From NCBI GenBank assembly GCA_904501975.1, contig CAJGCZ010000021.1:1-38396 (forward strand): a DNA stretch of 38,396 nucleotides, read 5' to 3'. This stretch comes from an uncultured Akkermansia sp. (GTDB taxonomy: Bacteria > Verrucomicrobiota > Verrucomicrobiia > Verrucomicrobiales > Akkermansiaceae). Shown piece after piece: positions 7,602-15,348 of this stretch (positions within the stretch are counted from its first letter, which is position 1; each line of letters starts with the position of its first letter). The notes under the pieces are model-generated. The model had not been told where the DNA came from and ran no database searches. It saw only the letters and a list, made by a program, of their open reading frames with translations. The position numbers were made by a program, and so were the translations under genes.

Positions 7602-9164
7602 TTATTTGTTAGAGCCGGTCGGCTTGCGGAAAATAAGGCTGTAAAGCAGTACAACCGCAAAGCAGATAGCAGGAACAATGAAGGAAGCACGGACAGCAGC
7701 AGAGGAAGTACCCAGATTGGTATCCCAGGTGTTATCAAAAGCAGCTGTCAGACCGAGCCAGCAGGAATCAGCATCGCCGATAATGCCGGCCATCCACGGG
7801 GTAATCAAAGCACCACCAAGAATTGCCATAATAAGGCCGGCTGCGCCAAGCTTCACATCGCGCTGGTTCAAGCCACCCAAGGCAATACCGTAAATAGTGG
7901 GGAACATCAAGCTCATGCAGCCGGACATAGCGATAAGGCAAATCACGTTGGCAGAGAAATTAAGACCGCCAATGGAGAAAAGCGTGTCGGAGGGCAGGTA
8001 AATCGTGCCGGCACAGCAGGCAATGGCTGCGATGGCAAAAAGACTCATCATGCTAGCCGGGTTAAACTTCTTCATGTAATAGGTTGCAATCCATCGGCAT
8101 ACAATGAAGAGGACGAGGGAAATCAGGTAATAAGAAGCAGCAGTGGCGGGAGATACTCCCAACTCCTTGCAGCAGTATACGTTCAGGTAAGTCCATGCGG
8201 CAATCTGAACACCCACATAGAAGAACTGAGCAATCACACCGCACCAGTAGCGGGGCTGGCTAAGCAGAGAGAAGAGCATGCTGCGGTAGCTGCCTACGAA
8301 GAACAGGTAAACAATCGGGCCAAGTGTGCCGTAAAGTACCCAATGTACCTTGTTCATGTCGGGGAACAGGAAGTAAAGCACTACCAACGGAACAATAGCA
8401 AACAGGGCGGCAATCAAAACGCGCACGCTGCTGCCGTTGCCTTGTGTTTCCGGCTCTTCTGTTTCAGCGGCTTCTGTAGCTGTTTCCTGTGTGTCCTTAA
8501 CACGAAGGAAGAACATCCAAATCAGGAATGCAATAAGGCAAAGGCCTACATAAGGAGCACATACCCAGAAAAGCTCATTGTGTACAATCTCCTTAAGTTG
8601 TTCTGTCGGCATCAAGGCGCGCTCGTCAGCTGTAGCAGGGTTCAAGTTGCTGAGAATCAGCTGTTGAGCCAAAAGAATGCCGGCAATAGAACCTACCGGG
8701 TTGAAAGCCTGTGCAAAGTTCAAACGGCGAACCGCTGTGCTATCCGGCCCCAAGGAAATAACATAAGGATTACACGTTGTCTCCAAGACGGAACAGCCAC
8801 AAGCCACAACAAAGATGGCAATAAAGTAAATCTCAAAACTCTGGTTAATACATGCCGGAATATAACAGAGAGCACCGGCAATGTAAACGCCTAAGCCAAT
8901 AAGAACGCCTTTCTTATATGAAAATTCTTCAATCAGAATGGAAGCAAAAATAGCCAACACGGCATAAGCGCCATAGAAGGCAACCTGAACCAAAGCGGCT
9001 TGTTCTTGCGGAATCGTAAAGATATTCTTAAACGCCGGTACCAAGTTGTCCGTCATATTGTTCAGCAAACCCCAGAGCGCAAAGCAGCTCACGAGCATGA
9101 AGAAAATCGAGCGGAAACGGCGCGGCACTACAGGTGTCATGTCTCCTTTAACGTACTTGCTCAT
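7602..9164 (-). CDS. fucP: L-fucose:H+ symporter (MFS)
   Basis: This inner-membrane major facilitator imports L-fucose with protons. The protein has 520 residues with about 12 hydrophobic segments. The FucP signature is clear: ALWGLLNNMTDNLVPAFK with Asp39 (E. coli Asp46) and GCSVLETTCNPYV with Glu128 (E. coli Glu135), the two residues tied to proton coupling and sugar binding. RRLNFAQAFNPVGSIAGILL also matches. An acidic, Glu/Thr-rich cytoplasmic loop near 235-255 separates the two halves and is longer than usual. It is the first gene of the fucose operon; its promoter at 9174-9201 ends only nine bases before the ATG, so the mRNA should be almost leaderless. Confidence 0.93.
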   Translation of the reverse strand: MSKYVKGDMTPVVPRRFRSIFFMLVSCFALWGLLNNMTDNLVPAFKNIFTIPQEQAALVQVAFYGAYAVLAIFASILIEEFSYKKGVLIGLGVYIAGALCYIPACINQSFEIYFIAIFVVACGCSVLETTCNPYVISLGPDSTAVRRLNFAQAFNPVGSIAGILLAQQLILSNLNPATADERALMPTEQLKEIVHNELFWVCAPYVGLCLIAFLIWMFFLRVKDTQETATEAAETEEPETQGNGSSVRVLIAALFAIVPLVVLYFLFPDMNKVHWVLYGTLGPIVYLFFVGSYRSMLFSLLSQPRYWCGVIAQFFYVGVQIAAWTYLNVYCCKELGVSPATAASYYLISLVLFIVCRWIATYYMKKFNPASMMSLFAIAAIACCAGTIYLPSDTLFSIGGLNFSANVICLIAMSGCMSLMFPTIYGIALGGLNQRDVKLGAAGLIMAILGGALITPWMAGIIGDADSCWLGLTAAFDNTWDTNLGTSSAAVRASFIVPAICFAVVLLYSLIFRKPTGSNK

Positions 9165-9173
9165 ACTTTATAT

Positions 9174-9201
9174 AGACTATCATTCGCCTTCTGTATGTCA
9201 A
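9174..9201 (-). promoter_or_regulatory. Promoter of fucP, near-leaderless
   Basis: On the minus strand TTGACA (9201-9196), a 16-bp spacer and TAGTCT (9179-9174) are followed by nine bases and the fucP ATG. The start site expected about seven bases past the -10 leaves a leader of roughly three bases. The intergenic region is shared with divergent ugd. Confidence 0.6.
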
Positions 9202-9239
9202 GTTAAAATAGAGAAAGTTCGCTAAAAAAGGGAAAAAGC

Positions 9240-9268
9240 TTGCTTCTAATCTGCAAATACAGTAATAT
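9240..9268 (+). promoter_or_regulatory. Promoter of ugd
   Basis: TTGCTT (9240-9245), a 17-bp spacer and TAATAT (9263-9268) precede the ugd ATG at 9291. The predicted leader is about 15 bases, without a Shine-Dalgarno sequence. Confidence 0.5.
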
Positions 9269-9290
9269 GTCCCGAGCCTCGGATTATATT

Positions 9291-10613
9291 ATGAATCTTG
9301 CTATTATCGGAACCGGATACGTTGGCCTCACCACAGGCACCTGCTTTGCAGAAGTAGGGCACAATGTGGTTTGTGTGGATAATAATCAAGCTAAGGTAGA
9401 TGCTCTGCTGCAAGGTAAAGTTCCTATCTACGAACCGGATTTGGAAGAGCTCATCCTGTCTAATGTTTCTGCCGGGCGGTTGCATTTCACTACCAATTTG
9501 GCAGAGGCTGTTGCATCCAGCGAAATCATTTTCATTGCTGTTCCCACCCCTCCGCAAGAGGATGGTTCTGTAGACCTTTCATATATCGAGTCTGTTTCTC
9601 ATGAAATTGCGGATGCTCTCACTCCTGAGATGGGATACCGTGTTGTTGTGGATAAATCCACGGTACCTGTCAGCACTGGCAGTAAAGTTTATCAGGTAAT
9701 AGCCCGATATGCAAAGGGCAATGTTGATGTCGATGTGGTCTCTAACCCTGAGTTCCTGCGCGAAGGTAGCGCCGTCTCCGATTTGATGAATCCGGATCGT
9801 GTTGTTATCGGTGCCGATTCTCAGCGCGCTATGGATCTCATGAAGCGTGTTTATCAGCCGTTCAATGCCCCTATCGTAGAGGTGGATCTTCACTCTGCAG
9901 AGCTCATTAAGCATGCAGCAAACTCTTTCTTGGCACTCAAGATTTCCTATATCAACGCAGTTTCTGCAGTGTGCGAAAGCGCCGGTGCAGATGTGGAGCT
10001 GGTGGCTCAGGGTATTGGTATGGATAAGCGCATCTCTCGCCACTTCCTCAATGCCGGTTTGGGCTATGGCGGTTCCTGCTTCCCGAAGGACGTTAAGGGA
10101 TTCATTAATGTGGCAGATCAGTTGGGCGCTCCCATGAATATCCTTAAAGAGGTGGAGGCTATCAACGAGCGCCAGTTAGAGCGTTTCCTTAAGCGTGTTC
10201 GCAAAAAGTTGTGGGTGCTGCGCCACAAGCGTATCGCTGTATGGGGCCTGGCATTCAAGCAAAATACGGATGACGTTCGCGAGTCTGTCGCCATTAAGCT
10301 TATCAAGCGCTTGTGCGATGAAGGAGCCATAGTAACCGCTTACGACCCGAAGGCAGCCGAAACTGGCGCTGCAGCATTGGAAGGGTATAACGTAACCATC
10401 GTGGATGATATGTACGAGTGCACCCGCGAGGCGGAGCTTCTCATTGTCGCCACCGAGTGGAAACAGTTTGCTATGGCAAACTTAGTGAAGGTGCGTGAAT
10501 TGATGCGCTTGCCCATCATCTTTGATGGTCGCAACATTCTTCACGGTGAGAATGCCCTCCACGCCGGGTTTGAGTATCATTCTATCGGTCGCAAAACGCT
10601 GCGTCCTCAATAA
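9291..10613 (+). CDS. ugd: UDP-glucose 6-dehydrogenase
   Basis: The enzyme oxidises UDP-glucose to UDP-glucuronate with two NAD+, supplying uronic acid for surface polysaccharides. The protein is 440 residues, the usual length. It starts with the Rossmann motif IGTGYVGL (5-12) and has AVPTPPQEDGSVDLSY, STVPVSTG, NPEFLREGSAV and the catalytic-cysteine motif GYGGSCFPKDV with Cys263. Lys and Asn of the central helix (ELIKHAANSFLALKISYINA) are also present. The start is ATG at 9291 (MNLAIIG); an in-frame ATG-containing extension to 9240 overlaps the -35 element and carries no family sequence. It is divergent from fucP and convergent with folE2, with a shared terminator. Confidence 0.95.
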   Translation: MNLAIIGTGYVGLTTGTCFAEVGHNVVCVDNNQAKVDALLQGKVPIYEPDLEELILSNVSAGRLHFTTNLAEAVASSEIIFIAVPTPPQEDGSVDLSYIESVSHEIADALTPEMGYRVVVDKSTVPVSTGSKVYQVIARYAKGNVDVDVVSNPEFLREGSAVSDLMNPDRVVIGADSQRAMDLMKRVYQPFNAPIVEVDLHSAELIKHAANSFLALKISYINAVSAVCESAGADVELVAQGIGMDKRISRHFLNAGLGYGGSCFPKDVKGFINVADQLGAPMNILKEVEAINERQLERFLKRVRKKLWVLRHKRIAVWGLAFKQNTDDVRESVAIKLIKRLCDEGAIVTAYDPKAAETGAAALEGYNVTIVDDMYECTREAELLIVATEWKQFAMANLVKVRELMRLPIIFDGRNILHGENALHAGFEYHSIGRKTLRPQ

Positions 10614-10631
10614 ACACGTATTTCATTGTAC

Positions 10632-10672
10632 AAAAAAGTCGCCCGAACACAGAAGTGAGGGCGACTTTTTTT
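10632..10672. terminator. Bidirectional terminator between ugd and folE2
   Basis: A 13-bp stem (AAAAAAGTCGCCC / GGGCGACTTTTTT) with a 14-nt loop has T-tracts on both strands. It serves the convergent genes ugd and folE2. Confidence 0.9.
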
Positions 10673-10696
10673 GTAAAAAATTAAATTGCAAATTAA

Positions 10697-11500
10697 TTAG
10701 GCTTGAGGAGCTTCACAGAGGTTGCGCTCAATACAAGCGTAAGCATTATGGTTGTGGATAGACTCAAAATTCTCAGCCTCCACCTTATACCAAGAGAACG
10801 CATTGTAATGTTCCGTTGCTACGGCTACATTGCGCACCAAGTCCTCCACAAAGACTGGATTCTCGTATGCCTTGTCGGTCACATATTTTTCGTCCGGACG
10901 CTTCAGGAGACTATAGACCTGGCAACTGGCACAATTCTCAACCAAGTCAATCAGGTCTTCAATCCATACAGCTGAGCCGGAAAAACGCACAGAGTACGTC
11001 ACGATACCACGCTGATTGTGCGCACCGTGGTCGCTCATGGCCTTAGAGCAGGGGCAAAGGGTTGTTACAGGAACCTTGATAGTAAGAGTGAAGGCGCCGG
11101 GCTCATTGCGGTTTGCATCGATAACAAAGCGTACCTCGTAATCCATCATGCCTTCTAAGCCTGTAACCGGGGCCTTTTTCAAGCGGAAGAAAGGAAAATC
11201 AATTTCCACACGCGCACGCTGTGCATTCAATTTTTTGAGAAGACTGGAGGGCAGCCGTACGGCAGAATGCACATCCAAGTAGCGTTTATGCTCATGCAGA
11301 GCCTCCACAAAGCGGCTCATGTGGGTACCCTTGTATTCCTTGGGTAAATCTACCATGAGGGCCAAACGTGCCACGGTAGACTGGGTTCTGTTTTCTTTGT
11401 CGCTGATGATAATAGGGTATCGGACATCGCGAATACCAACCCGATCAATCGAAATCTGTCGGGTGTCTCGTTCGTTCTGAGTGTCCTTAAGTTCCTTCAT
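10697..11500 (-). CDS. folE2: GTP cyclohydrolase FolE2 (type IB)
   Basis: The enzyme makes 7,8-dihydroneopterin triphosphate from GTP, the first step to folate (and queuosine where present). It is metal-flexible, unlike FolE. The protein is 267 residues. Signature parts are VGIRDVRYPI near 21-30, VDLPKEYKGTHMSRFVE, and VTTLCPCSKAMSDHGAHNQR at 146-164, with Cys149, Cys151, His158 and His161; the conserved cysteine of this motif is the metal and catalytic ligand in the family. GYCH-type FolE motifs are absent. No other folate gene is adjacent. The gene stands alone on the minus strand: a terminator separates it from rpsR upstream and a shared one from ugd downstream. No clear promoter was seen. 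Confidence 0.94.
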   Translation of the reverse strand: MKELKDTQNERDTRQISIDRVGIRDVRYPIIISDKENRTQSTVARLALMVDLPKEYKGTHMSRFVEALHEHKRYLDVHSAVRLPSSLLKKLNAQRARVEIDFPFFRLKKAPVTGLEGMMDYEVRFVIDANRNEPGAFTLTIKVPVTTLCPCSKAMSDHGAHNQRGIVTYSVRFSGSAVWIEDLIDLVENCASCQVYSLLKRPDEKYVTDKAYENPVFVEDLVRNVAVATEHYNAFSWYKVEAENFESIHNHNAYACIERNLCEAPQA

Positions 11501-11538
11501 GTCAATATTGAAGGGTAGGGAGGATGCTTAAACGGCCG

Positions 11539-11582
11539 GAAAAACAGAGGGAGCTTGCAGGCAATAGCTTACAAGCCCCCTC
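11539..11582 (-). terminator. Terminator of rpmG-rpsR
   Basis: On the minus strand a GAGGGGGCTTG / CAAGCTCCCTC stem (11582-11547, one mismatch) is followed by TGTTTTT. It lies about 50 bp after the rpsR stop, between rpsR and folE2. Confidence 0.75.
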
Positions 11583-11631
11583 CATTATCAACGACAATCT
11601 GCCGTCGAGAACTCCTCCATATTGAGCAAAA

Positions 11632-11877
11632 TCAGGGGAGCAGGTTCACGGCACGGGCACGACGAATCTCGCGCGTGATCTTGCGGTGCATCTTAGCGGA
11701 AACACCGGTCACACGGCGGGGAAGAATCTTACCCGTCTCAGAGGTGAACTTGGAAAGGAACTCGGGGTTGCACATATCAACGGCACCGGCAGGGATGTCA
11801 ATGCGACGACGGGGCATTGTCTTGTTGCAGGTGCGGAAACGGATACGACGCTCAACGCTCTTGAATTCAGTAATCAT
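11632..11877 (-). CDS. rpsR: Ribosomal protein bS18
   Basis: This 81-residue small-subunit protein sits on the platform and pairs with bS6. Recognised by RIRFRTCNKTMPRRRIDIP, FLSKFTSETGKILPRRVTGV and the basic C-terminal part SAKMHRKITREIRRARAVNLLP. It lies 31 bp behind rpmG on one transcript. The usual bS6 and bL9 partners (rpsF, rplI) are not next to it. No Shine-Dalgarno sequence precedes the ATG; the upstream text is AT-rich (TTTATATACC). Confidence 0.95.
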   Translation of the reverse strand: MITEFKSVERRIRFRTCNKTMPRRRIDIPAGAVDMCNPEFLSKFTSETGKILPRRVTGVSAKMHRKITREIRRARAVNLLP

Positions 11878-11908
11878 GGTATATAAACTTAACTGGTGGT
11901 ACAGAAGA

Positions 11909-12082
11909 TTAGCGCATCTCGCGGTGCAGAGTGCGGCGCTTCAGGTACGGGTTGAACTTAACCTTCTCCAGACGACCGGGGGTGCGCTGGCTCTTCTTGT
12001 TACGAGTGGTAACGTAGCGAGAGGGGGTCTTACCCTCAGCCTTAGCTTCTGTGCATTCCAGGATGATGATATCTCTAGGCAT
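11909..12082 (-). CDS. rpmG: Ribosomal protein bL33
   Basis: This short gene encodes 57 residues and begins MPRDIIILECTEAKAEGKTP. TTRNKKSQRTPGRLEKVKFN and the end KRRTLHREMR are typical of bL33, a large-subunit protein near the E site. Only one cysteine (Cys10) is present, so it is of the zinc-free form. It is first in the rpmG-rpsR pair; its promoter overlaps the 3' end of the DksA-like gene. The predicted leader is about 25 bases. Confidence 0.95.
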   Translation of the reverse strand: MPRDIIILECTEAKAEGKTPSRYVTTRNKKSQRTPGRLEKVKFNPYLKRRTLHREMR

Positions 12083-12112
12083 AATTGTGATGTTGTTGAC
12101 TTGCGGGCGCCT

Positions 12113-12140
12113 ATTCTACACTATTCTTCGGATTCGTCAA
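12113..12140 (-). promoter_or_regulatory. Promoter of rpmG-rpsR
   Basis: On the minus strand TTGACG (12140-12135), a 16-bp spacer and TAGAAT (12118-12113) form a good sigma-70-type promoter. The -35 lies inside the last codons of the upstream DksA-like gene, so the ribosomal pair can be expressed on its own. Confidence 0.65.
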
Positions 12141-12819
12141 GAGAAATTATGCTTTCCGTGTCATTTTGTAGACCGGAAAAGCCTACATGGTCGGAATTTT
12201 TGGCCATATAGTTAGCGTATGAGCCGTATTTTTTCTCAAATTCCTCCTGGCATTTCACGGTAAGGCGGCAGAACGGGCGAGCCTGCAGACGCTTCTTAGG
12301 AATAATCTCAAGGGAAATTTCGCAAATGCCATAGTACCCCATGCGGATGCGTTCCAGCGCAGCGTCAATTTCAAAAAGCTGCTCGCGGTCTTTGCCCAAA
12401 AGGCGGATAGTCAAGTCTCGCACTTCTGCTTCACTGCCGGCATCGCCAATGTGCTGGCCGGAGGAAGAAGAAACATTAGACGCACCACTGCGCAGGTGGT
12501 CGCGCGTCACATCCTGCATGTTGGGCAGCAATTTATCTCTCAAATCCAGCAGGGCTTGACGCTGTTCTTCCAAAAATGCCGGCCACTCAGGATCCGACTT
12601 GAGTACGGCCAAAGTTTCCTTCAGTTTAGCCTTTCTGGCCTTTTCCTCGGGGGTAAGCGTTTCGCGAGCCGGTTTCGCCTTGCTTTTTTCAACTTTAGCT
12701 TCAGCTGCAGCCTCAGATTTTTTGCTGCGGGAAGCGGACTTTTTAGCCGGTGTAGCAGTCGCACTGCCGGTGCTTTTAGCGCCGGTTGCAGACGTTGTGG
12801 ATTTTCTAGTTGCTGACAT
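12121..12819 (-). CDS. DksA/TraR-family regulator with basic N-terminal tail
   Basis: DksA proteins bind the RNA polymerase secondary channel and help the ppGpp response. This one has 232 residues. Residues 1-52 are a Lys/Ala/Ser/Thr-rich disordered tail; a helical region follows (56-160) with GDAGSEAE near 125-132 at the coiled-coil tip position. The finger region GICEISLEIIPKKRLQARPF matches DksA, but only Cys166, Cys184 and Cys190 remain: the second finger cysteine is Ser169 and the third is shifted. Zinc binding may be altered or lost. The start at 12819 (MSATRKS) is preferred over an upstream ATG at 12870, whose extension has no family character. A histone-like DNA-binding role for the tail is inferred. 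Confidence 0.8.
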   Translation of the reverse strand: MSATRKSTTSATGAKSTGSATATPAKKSASRSKKSEAAAEAKVEKSKAKPARETLTPEEKARKAKLKETLAVLKSDPEWPAFLEEQRQALLDLRDKLLPNMQDVTRDHLRSGASNVSSSSGQHIGDAGSEAEVRDLTIRLLGKDREQLFEIDAALERIRMGYYGICEISLEIIPKKRLQARPFCRLTVKCQEEFEKKYGSYANYMAKNSDHVGFSGLQNDTESIISLDESEE

Positions 12820-13005
12820 ATACTGTATACAGAAATGAGAACAAAACAGATGCCCGGAATGCGGGCTCAACAGGCGCCGCGGGCACGTTCACATGCTATT
12901 ATCACATGAGGGGGCTTAAATCAAGAAAAAATTGTGTCTAACGAACGAGAAAATTCATATTTTATGACAGCACTGTATAAAAGTAAGAGCTGCGCTGCTT
13001 TTCTG

Positions 13006-13035
13006 TTGATTTTATCACTCTCGGTGTGCTAGAGT
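13006..13035 (+). promoter_or_regulatory. Promoter of malQ, leaderless
   Basis: TTGATT (13006-13011), an 18-bp spacer and TAGAGT (13030-13035) are followed by seven bases and the malQ ATG. The expected start site falls at or one base before the A of ATG. Confidence 0.6.
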
Positions 13036-13042
13036 AGCTAGT

Positions 13043-14761
13043 ATGGCAATGCAGAGATTAACGGGAGTATTAATACCGCTTTTTTCCATGAGGAGAGAGG
13101 GAGACGCCGGCATTGGCGATCTGATGGCGTTGGAGGAATGGTTGCATTGGGCAGCGGAGCACCGAGTAGGCTTTTTACAGCTTTTGCCCGTTAACGCCGT
13201 GGGGGATGACGATGCTCCGTCACCTTATTCAGCTATTAGTTCTGTAGCGTTGGAGCCGCTATATCTCAGCTTAGAGCGAGTGCCCGGTATAGAGTTGCCG
13301 CTGCCGCCGTATGCGGACGATTTACCACCGCGCCAATTACCCGGTGGCCCGAACTATGTAGACTACGCGCGCGTGCGTATGTATAAGCGTTATCATCTGA
13401 AACGAGCATTTGCTCGATTTGAGGATGAAGAAAGCCTTGCGCCCTTACGCCAGGAATTTGAGGCATGGGTATTGCAGCAGGGAAGTTGGTTGCAGGATTT
13501 TGCGGATTTTCGCGTGCTTAGCATAGCGTATGGCACCAATGCCTGGTGGCAATGGCCGGTGCAGGATACAGATATAGCTCGCCGTATTGTCGAAGGCTCA
13601 CCCGCCTCCCGTCGCCAGAAGCGTTATCAACAATGGTTGCAGTGGCTTTGTGCCAGGGAATGGGCCCAAGTGCGCGCCGTGGCGGACTCTCTCGGGGTTT
13701 ACCTGATGGGCGATGTCCCCATCGGTATCTCCGTAGCAAGTGCAGATGTTTTCTTTGAACGCTATCTCTTTGATATGAACTGGAGCGGCGGCGCACCGGC
13801 CGAAGGAAACTTTGCGGAGGATCCCTTTACGGCAAAGTGGGGACAAAATTGGGGCATTCCGTTGTACCGTTGGGATGTGATGGAGCACGATGGTTTCTCT
13901 TGGTGGACTCGCCGAGTTCGTAAATTAGCCGAGATTTTCAAAATGTATCGCATTGACCACGTTTTGGGATTCTACCGCATCTATGCCTTCCCTTGGATGC
14001 CCGACCGCAACAGTGAGTTCCTGCACCTAAGCCCGGAGGAAGCCGCCGCACGTTGTGAGGGCCGCAAACCGGGGTTTCGTCCTCGTCCGGATTGGACGCC
14101 CGAGGATCGCCGTGCCAACCTCATGCAGGGGGACCATCTCCTCTCACAGCTACTCAAGGCGGCTCCCGAGCAATTGGTGATAGGCGAGGATTTAGGTTGT
14201 GTGCCCGATTATGTGCGTCCTGATTTATCGCGATTACGCATCGCCGGTTTCAAAATCCCTCACTGGGAGATAGACGAGCACAGCCGCATTTGCAGCGGTC
14301 AGAGTTATAATCCTTGCTCCTTCGCCACGTATGCTACGCATGATTTCCCGCCCATCTGTAATGATTGGAACGACTGGTACGCCAATGTGCGGGCCGGAGA
14401 ACAGGCACTGGTGGATGCCACGCTTAGCAGCACGGAATTGATGGAGACCCGCCGCGTGGCTCGTGATTGCGAGCGTGTGCTTGGCTGGTTAGGCGATTTT
14501 GCCGGTTTAACACTACAGCAGTCCTTGGTTCCCTGGGGGCAGGAAATTAAAACAGCTCTTTTCCGCGCGCTCTTGCAGAGCAGGTCTGCCTATGCTGCGT
14601 TGATGTGGACCGAGCTGTTTGATGTTCCGGTGCGTCTCAACACCCCCGGAACACAAGGTGGTGCAAACTGGCGCCCACGAATGCCCTTTACCGCAGCGCA
14701 AGCTGCCTCCATGCCGCAAAGTAGCTGGTTGGCGGAGTTGTCGCGCTCAGCCTCCCGTTAA
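13043..14761 (+). CDS. malQ: 4-alpha-glucanotransferase (amylomaltase, GH77)
   Basis: The enzyme disproportionates alpha-1,4-glucans, moving a glucan chain to glucose or maltodextrin. It serves maltodextrin or glycogen metabolism in the cytoplasm. The protein has 572 residues, slightly longer than the compact Thermus type (about 500). Key residues are visible: nucleophile Asp305 in YRIDHVLGF, acid/base Glu382 in VIGEDLGCVPD and the third acid Asp434 in YATHDFPP. SPYSAISSVALEPLYLSL near 57-74 is typical. The stretch between Asp305 and Glu382 is ~30 residues longer than in Thermus aquaticus amylomaltase. The start ATG at 13043 fits the promoter seven bases upstream; a second ATG at 13049 is possible. 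No other glycogen gene is near. Confidence 0.93.
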   Translation: MAMQRLTGVLIPLFSMRREGDAGIGDLMALEEWLHWAAEHRVGFLQLLPVNAVGDDDAPSPYSAISSVALEPLYLSLERVPGIELPLPPYADDLPPRQLPGGPNYVDYARVRMYKRYHLKRAFARFEDEESLAPLRQEFEAWVLQQGSWLQDFADFRVLSIAYGTNAWWQWPVQDTDIARRIVEGSPASRRQKRYQQWLQWLCAREWAQVRAVADSLGVYLMGDVPIGISVASADVFFERYLFDMNWSGGAPAEGNFAEDPFTAKWGQNWGIPLYRWDVMEHDGFSWWTRRVRKLAEIFKMYRIDHVLGFYRIYAFPWMPDRNSEFLHLSPEEAAARCEGRKPGFRPRPDWTPEDRRANLMQGDHLLSQLLKAAPEQLVIGEDLGCVPDYVRPDLSRLRIAGFKIPHWEIDEHSRICSGQSYNPCSFATYATHDFPPICNDWNDWYANVRAGEQALVDATLSSTELMETRRVARDCERVLGWLGDFAGLTLQQSLVPWGQEIKTALFRALLQSRSAYAALMWTELFDVPVRLNTPGTQGGANWRPRMPFTAAQAASMPQSSWLAELSRSASR

Positions 14762-14803
14762 TAGGGGGCAAATTCCGAATGAATCTGTATTAAAAACATA
14801 AAA

Positions 14804-14846
14804 CCCCGCCGCTTGCGTTCTTTTTACTTGTCAGCGCGAATCGGCG
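14804..14846 (+). terminator. Hairpin after malQ that encloses the next promoter's -35
   Basis: CCCCGCCG (14804-14811) pairs with CGGCGGGG (14839-14846 region, within TCGGCGGGGG) around a 27-nt loop. The loop carries a T-run and the TTGTCA element of the next promoter. As a malQ terminator it lacks a T-tract after the stem, so termination is uncertain. Confidence 0.4.
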
Positions 14847-14856
14847 GGGGTAGAAT
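14828..14856 (+). promoter_or_regulatory. Promoter of the PEGA lipoprotein gene, leaderless
   Basis: TTGTCA (14828-14833), a 17-bp spacer and TAGAAT (14851-14856) are followed by exactly six bases and the ATG at 14863. The expected +1 is the A of the start codon. Confidence 0.7.
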
Positions 14857-14862
14857 GCACCC

Positions 14863-15303
14863 ATGCGTCATTTATCTTTGCTTAGCGTTGTTTTCTGTGC
14901 AGCCCTAGTATCATGTGTGGGGCAAAAACAATTTACCATCGAAACCACACCTAGCGGAGCAACCGTTACCATTAATGGTCGCCTCATTGAGGGAAAAACG
15001 ACACCTCTTATTGTCGATATTAAGGAGGATAAGGACCTCGGTATTGTTGTAGAAAAGCCCGGCTACAGCGTAGGCGCAGCCACCGTATACACGCAAACAA
15101 GCTGGTGGCGCTCCCTGTTGTGGACGGAGAATGACCCTCGCGCTCGCTATATTGAAGAAGATTCCATCTGCATCCCCATGCAGCCCTTGCGTACCAATGC
15201 TACCTACACACCCACTATTTTAGAGCCGTTCCGTTTCCCGGAAGAGCGAGGCCCTCTTAGTGATTCAAAGGCTCCGGAGCTTCGTCCGTTGCCAAAGATG
15301 TAA
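14863..15303 (+). CDS. PEGA-domain lipoprotein
   Basis: This 146-residue envelope protein has a lipoprotein signal (MRHLSLLSVVFCAALVSC) with lipobox LVSC and the lipidated Cys18. A PEGA-type beta domain follows at about 24-85: ETTPSGATVTINGRLIEG then an aromatic KPGY. PEGA domains are short surface or periplasmic modules, often binding cell-wall material; no enzymatic role is expected. The tail is proline-rich. It is probably co-transcribed with the Sel1-repeat protein 45 bp downstream. The start is fixed by the promoter and signal peptide. Confidence 0.8.
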   Translation: MRHLSLLSVVFCAALVSCVGQKQFTIETTPSGATVTINGRLIEGKTTPLIVDIKEDKDLGIVVEKPGYSVGAATVYTQTSWWRSLLWTENDPRARYIEEDSICIPMQPLRTNATYTPTILEPFRFPEERGPLSDSKAPELRPLPKM

Positions 15304-15348
15304 GCCGTGCTTTCCTCAGGCCTATCTGTATTCCAAAGAATCTAGGGT

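Noticed and set aside
7593..8894. A 433-codon ORF on the plus strand opposite fucP
   Set aside because: Antisense of a membrane protein gene; the translation is polar and without family character.
9240..9290. An upstream start for ugd
   Set aside because: The extra 17 residues cover the -35/-10 elements and precede the conserved N-terminus MNLAIIGTGYVG.
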